Assembly (NCBI GenBank): GCA_015487825.1
Contig: WFOZ01000834.1
Span: 1-8,254, forward strand
Reading direction: 5' to 3'
Length of the DNA stretch: 8,254 bases
From: Planctomycetaceae bacterium
Lineage (GTDB): Bacteria > Planctomycetota > Planctomycetia > Planctomycetales > Planctomycetaceae
Positions 7,677-8,254 of this stretch are shown in pieces (the first letter of the stretch is position 1; each line of letters starts with the position of its first letter). A program made the translations under genes and the position numbers. The notes beneath the pieces are model-generated. The model did no database searches, was not told the origin of the DNA, and worked only from the letters and a program-made list of their open reading frames with translations.

Positions 7677-7838
7677 CTGGACAGCACCAGGTTCAAAGTG
7701 GAAATTTGATTAAGATGTTCAAGCGAAACAAGTTGTGGCAAATAACGACTTGAATTATTCCTGTTTTAACATTAAAGCGTAACCGGTTTATACAAAATGG
7801 GTTACAAGATATTTTACCGTAAACCTGTCGCTGTCCAG
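7677..7838. repeat. 162-nt non-coding segment closed by 9-bp inverted repeats
   Basis: CTGGACAGC (7677-7685), starting at the base after the HIRAN stop codon, is exactly complementary to GCTGTCCAG (7830-7838); the match extends less perfectly outward. Inside are further complementary pairs: CAAGTTGT/ACGACTTG (7729-7736 with 7745-7752, one G-U, 8-nt loop), GTAACC/GGTTAC (7779-7784 with 7800-7805) and GGTTTA/TAAACC (7785-7790 with 7820-7825), the last two mutually exclusive as drawn. It could be a structured 3' UTR or RNA, or a decayed miniature mobile element. There is no T-run suited to termination and no coding frame. From 7839 to 7898 I see nothing recognisable. Confidence 0.35.
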
Positions 7839-7898
7839 TTAAAGTTTGGTGTCGTCAAACAGAATGAACCAGCTGTGCAGGGACTTGTGTAAATTTCC

Positions 7899-8042
7899 TC
7901 GTTCCCAAGGTCCACCTTGGGAACGCAAGGGAATGAAGCTCCTGCTTCACGCCGGAACTAAAAATCATCTCAAACGAACGAAAACACGTGGGAAGGAGGA
8001 CCTTCCCAGCCGTGCGTTCCCAAGCAGGAGCTTGGGAACGAG
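7899..8042. repeat. 144-bp composite palindrome made of four hairpins with tetraloops
   Basis: Outer 12-bp inverted repeats, CTCGTTCCCAAG (7899-7910) and its complement (8031-8042), bound the element. Four perfect hairpins lie inside: 7900-7925 (11-bp stem, TCCA loop), 7934-7949 (6-bp stem, TCCT loop), 7989-8008 (8-bp stem, AGGA loop) and 8015-8040 (11-bp stem, AGGA loop). The right half is an inverted copy of the left half, so each half is one unit of a long hairpin plus a short one. The 39 nt in the middle (7950-7988) are unpaired. The stems differ in sequence between halves but stay fully paired. Short frames crossing it on both strands are by-products of the palindromes. Confidence 0.8.
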
Positions 8043-8064
8043 TTGAACCTGGCGATGTCCAAAT

Positions 8065-8184
8065 AGGCTTTCCAGCCTGACACAAGAATGCTTAAATCAT
8101 TTGAGTAAAAACGGCGAGTATGCCGGAGTATCGGAAGATCATCACTTTGAAAACTGATTCATCAGGCTGGAAAGCCTGACCTAC
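8065..8184. repeat. Second REP-like inverted pair, one unit with GTAG head
   Basis: AGGCTTTCCAGCCTGA (8065-8080) is exactly complementary to 8162-8177, a 16-bp inverted repeat with an 81-nt spacer. Each arm is itself a hairpin. The right one is stronger: TCAGGCT-GGAA-AGCCTGA (8162-8179, 7-bp stem), read on the minus strand as GTAGG followed by the palindrome, with CTAC at 8181-8184. The left copy keeps a 5-bp stem (AGGCT-TTCC-AGCCT) but has lost the GTAG head. The spacer holds only a small CGGC/GCCG hairpin (8112-8125). The layout matches the element at 3901-3978, with a different stem sequence. Confidence 0.65.
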
Positions 8185-8194
8185 GGAGAGAATA

Positions 8195-8254
8195 GTGTCT
8201 GAACCATCAACAGATCCGAAATATCAATCCTGCGAACCGGCCACTTCGCAGGGG
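8195..8254 (+). CDS. Probable start of a downstream gene, 3' partial, function unknown
   Basis: GTG at 8195 opens a frame of exactly 20 codons to the window end without a stop, reading (M)SEPSTDPKYQSCEPATSQ and onward. GGAGAG (8185-8190) precedes it at a good distance (GGAG ends 6 nt before GTG). The polar, Ser/Pro/Glu-rich N-terminus has no signal peptide, so a cytoplasmic protein is suggested. The REP-like hairpin ends 10 nt before the start codon, directly against the ribosome-binding site. An 8-bp inverted repeat (8229-8236 with 8245-8252) lies within the first codons. Twenty codons are too few to name a family, and an open frame of this length can occur by chance; the ribosome-binding site is the main support. 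Confidence 0.5.
   Translation, partial: MSEPSTDPKYQSCEPATSQG

Noticed and set aside
7677..7838. Insertion sequence
   Set aside because: Although bounded by inverted repeats, the segment has no transposase frame and no flanking target duplication that I can see.
7899..8042. CRISPR array or integron attC site
   Set aside because: The repeats are inverted rather than direct, there are no regular spacers, and no attC core sites, cas or integrase genes are present.
7846..8085. Short opposing frames (66 and 76 codons) over the hairpin cluster
   Set aside because: Both run through the four-hairpin palindrome and their translations reflect the inverted repeats; neither has a convincing ribosome-binding site.
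8154..8165. CTGAT-TC-ATCAG palindrome as an operator
   Set aside because: The 2-nt centre and overlap with the edge of the REP-like unit make it more likely an accidental extension of that repeat.

Overview
The window reads as chromosomal DNA from a Planctomycetota bacterium, probably a moderate-GC member of the Planctomycetales (Gimesia-like; the genus is an inference). The grounds are gene content: a DUF1559 pseudopilin with an H-X9-DG tail, a small lipoprotein with a carboxypeptidase-regulatory-like fold beside it, a giant TPR / FG-GAP / ASPIC-UnbV protein, and a quinoprotein-like beta-propeller protein of the type expanded in this phylum. All genes seen lie on the plus strand.

Layout. 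(1) 1-1787 is the 3' part of a beta-propeller dehydrogenase-like gene that begins before the window. (2) 1788-2048 is an intergenic leader with a candidate promoter and a small hairpin before (3) the DUF1559 gene (2049-3107), closed by a near-perfect 16-bp-stem intrinsic terminator (3146-3186). (4) 3344-3829 encodes a lipoprotein, best started 60 nt inside the longest ORF at a good Shine-Dalgarno. (5) 3830-4182 has no gene but holds a weak hairpin, an inverted pair of GTAG-headed REP-like palindromes (3901-3978) and a second strong terminator-like hairpin (4039-4088). (6) 4183-7191 encodes a 1002-residue membrane-anchored TPR/VCBS/ASPIC protein. (7) 7332-7676 encodes a stand-alone HIRAN-domain protein with its own near-consensus promoter. 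(8) 7677-8194 has no convincing gene and is dense in inverted repeats: a 162-nt segment closed by 9-bp arms, a 144-bp composite palindrome of four hairpins, and a second REP-like inverted pair. (9) At 8195 a GTG with a good ribosome-binding site opens a frame that runs off the window end, probably the next gene.

The genes do not form one obvious pathway. The pseudopilin and lipoprotein are a common planctomycetal pairing of envelope proteins, and the TPR/VCBS and beta-propeller proteins are also probably exported. The HIRAN protein is the only gene with a likely DNA-related role. The most unusual material is non-coding: three distinct paired-hairpin repeat structures, one of which shows compensatory base changes between its two halves, meaning hairpin shape rather than sequence has been kept. 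Two of the three carry the 5'-GTAG-plus-palindrome layout known from REP elements mobilised by RAYT (TnpA-REP) transposases; no such transposase is in the window.
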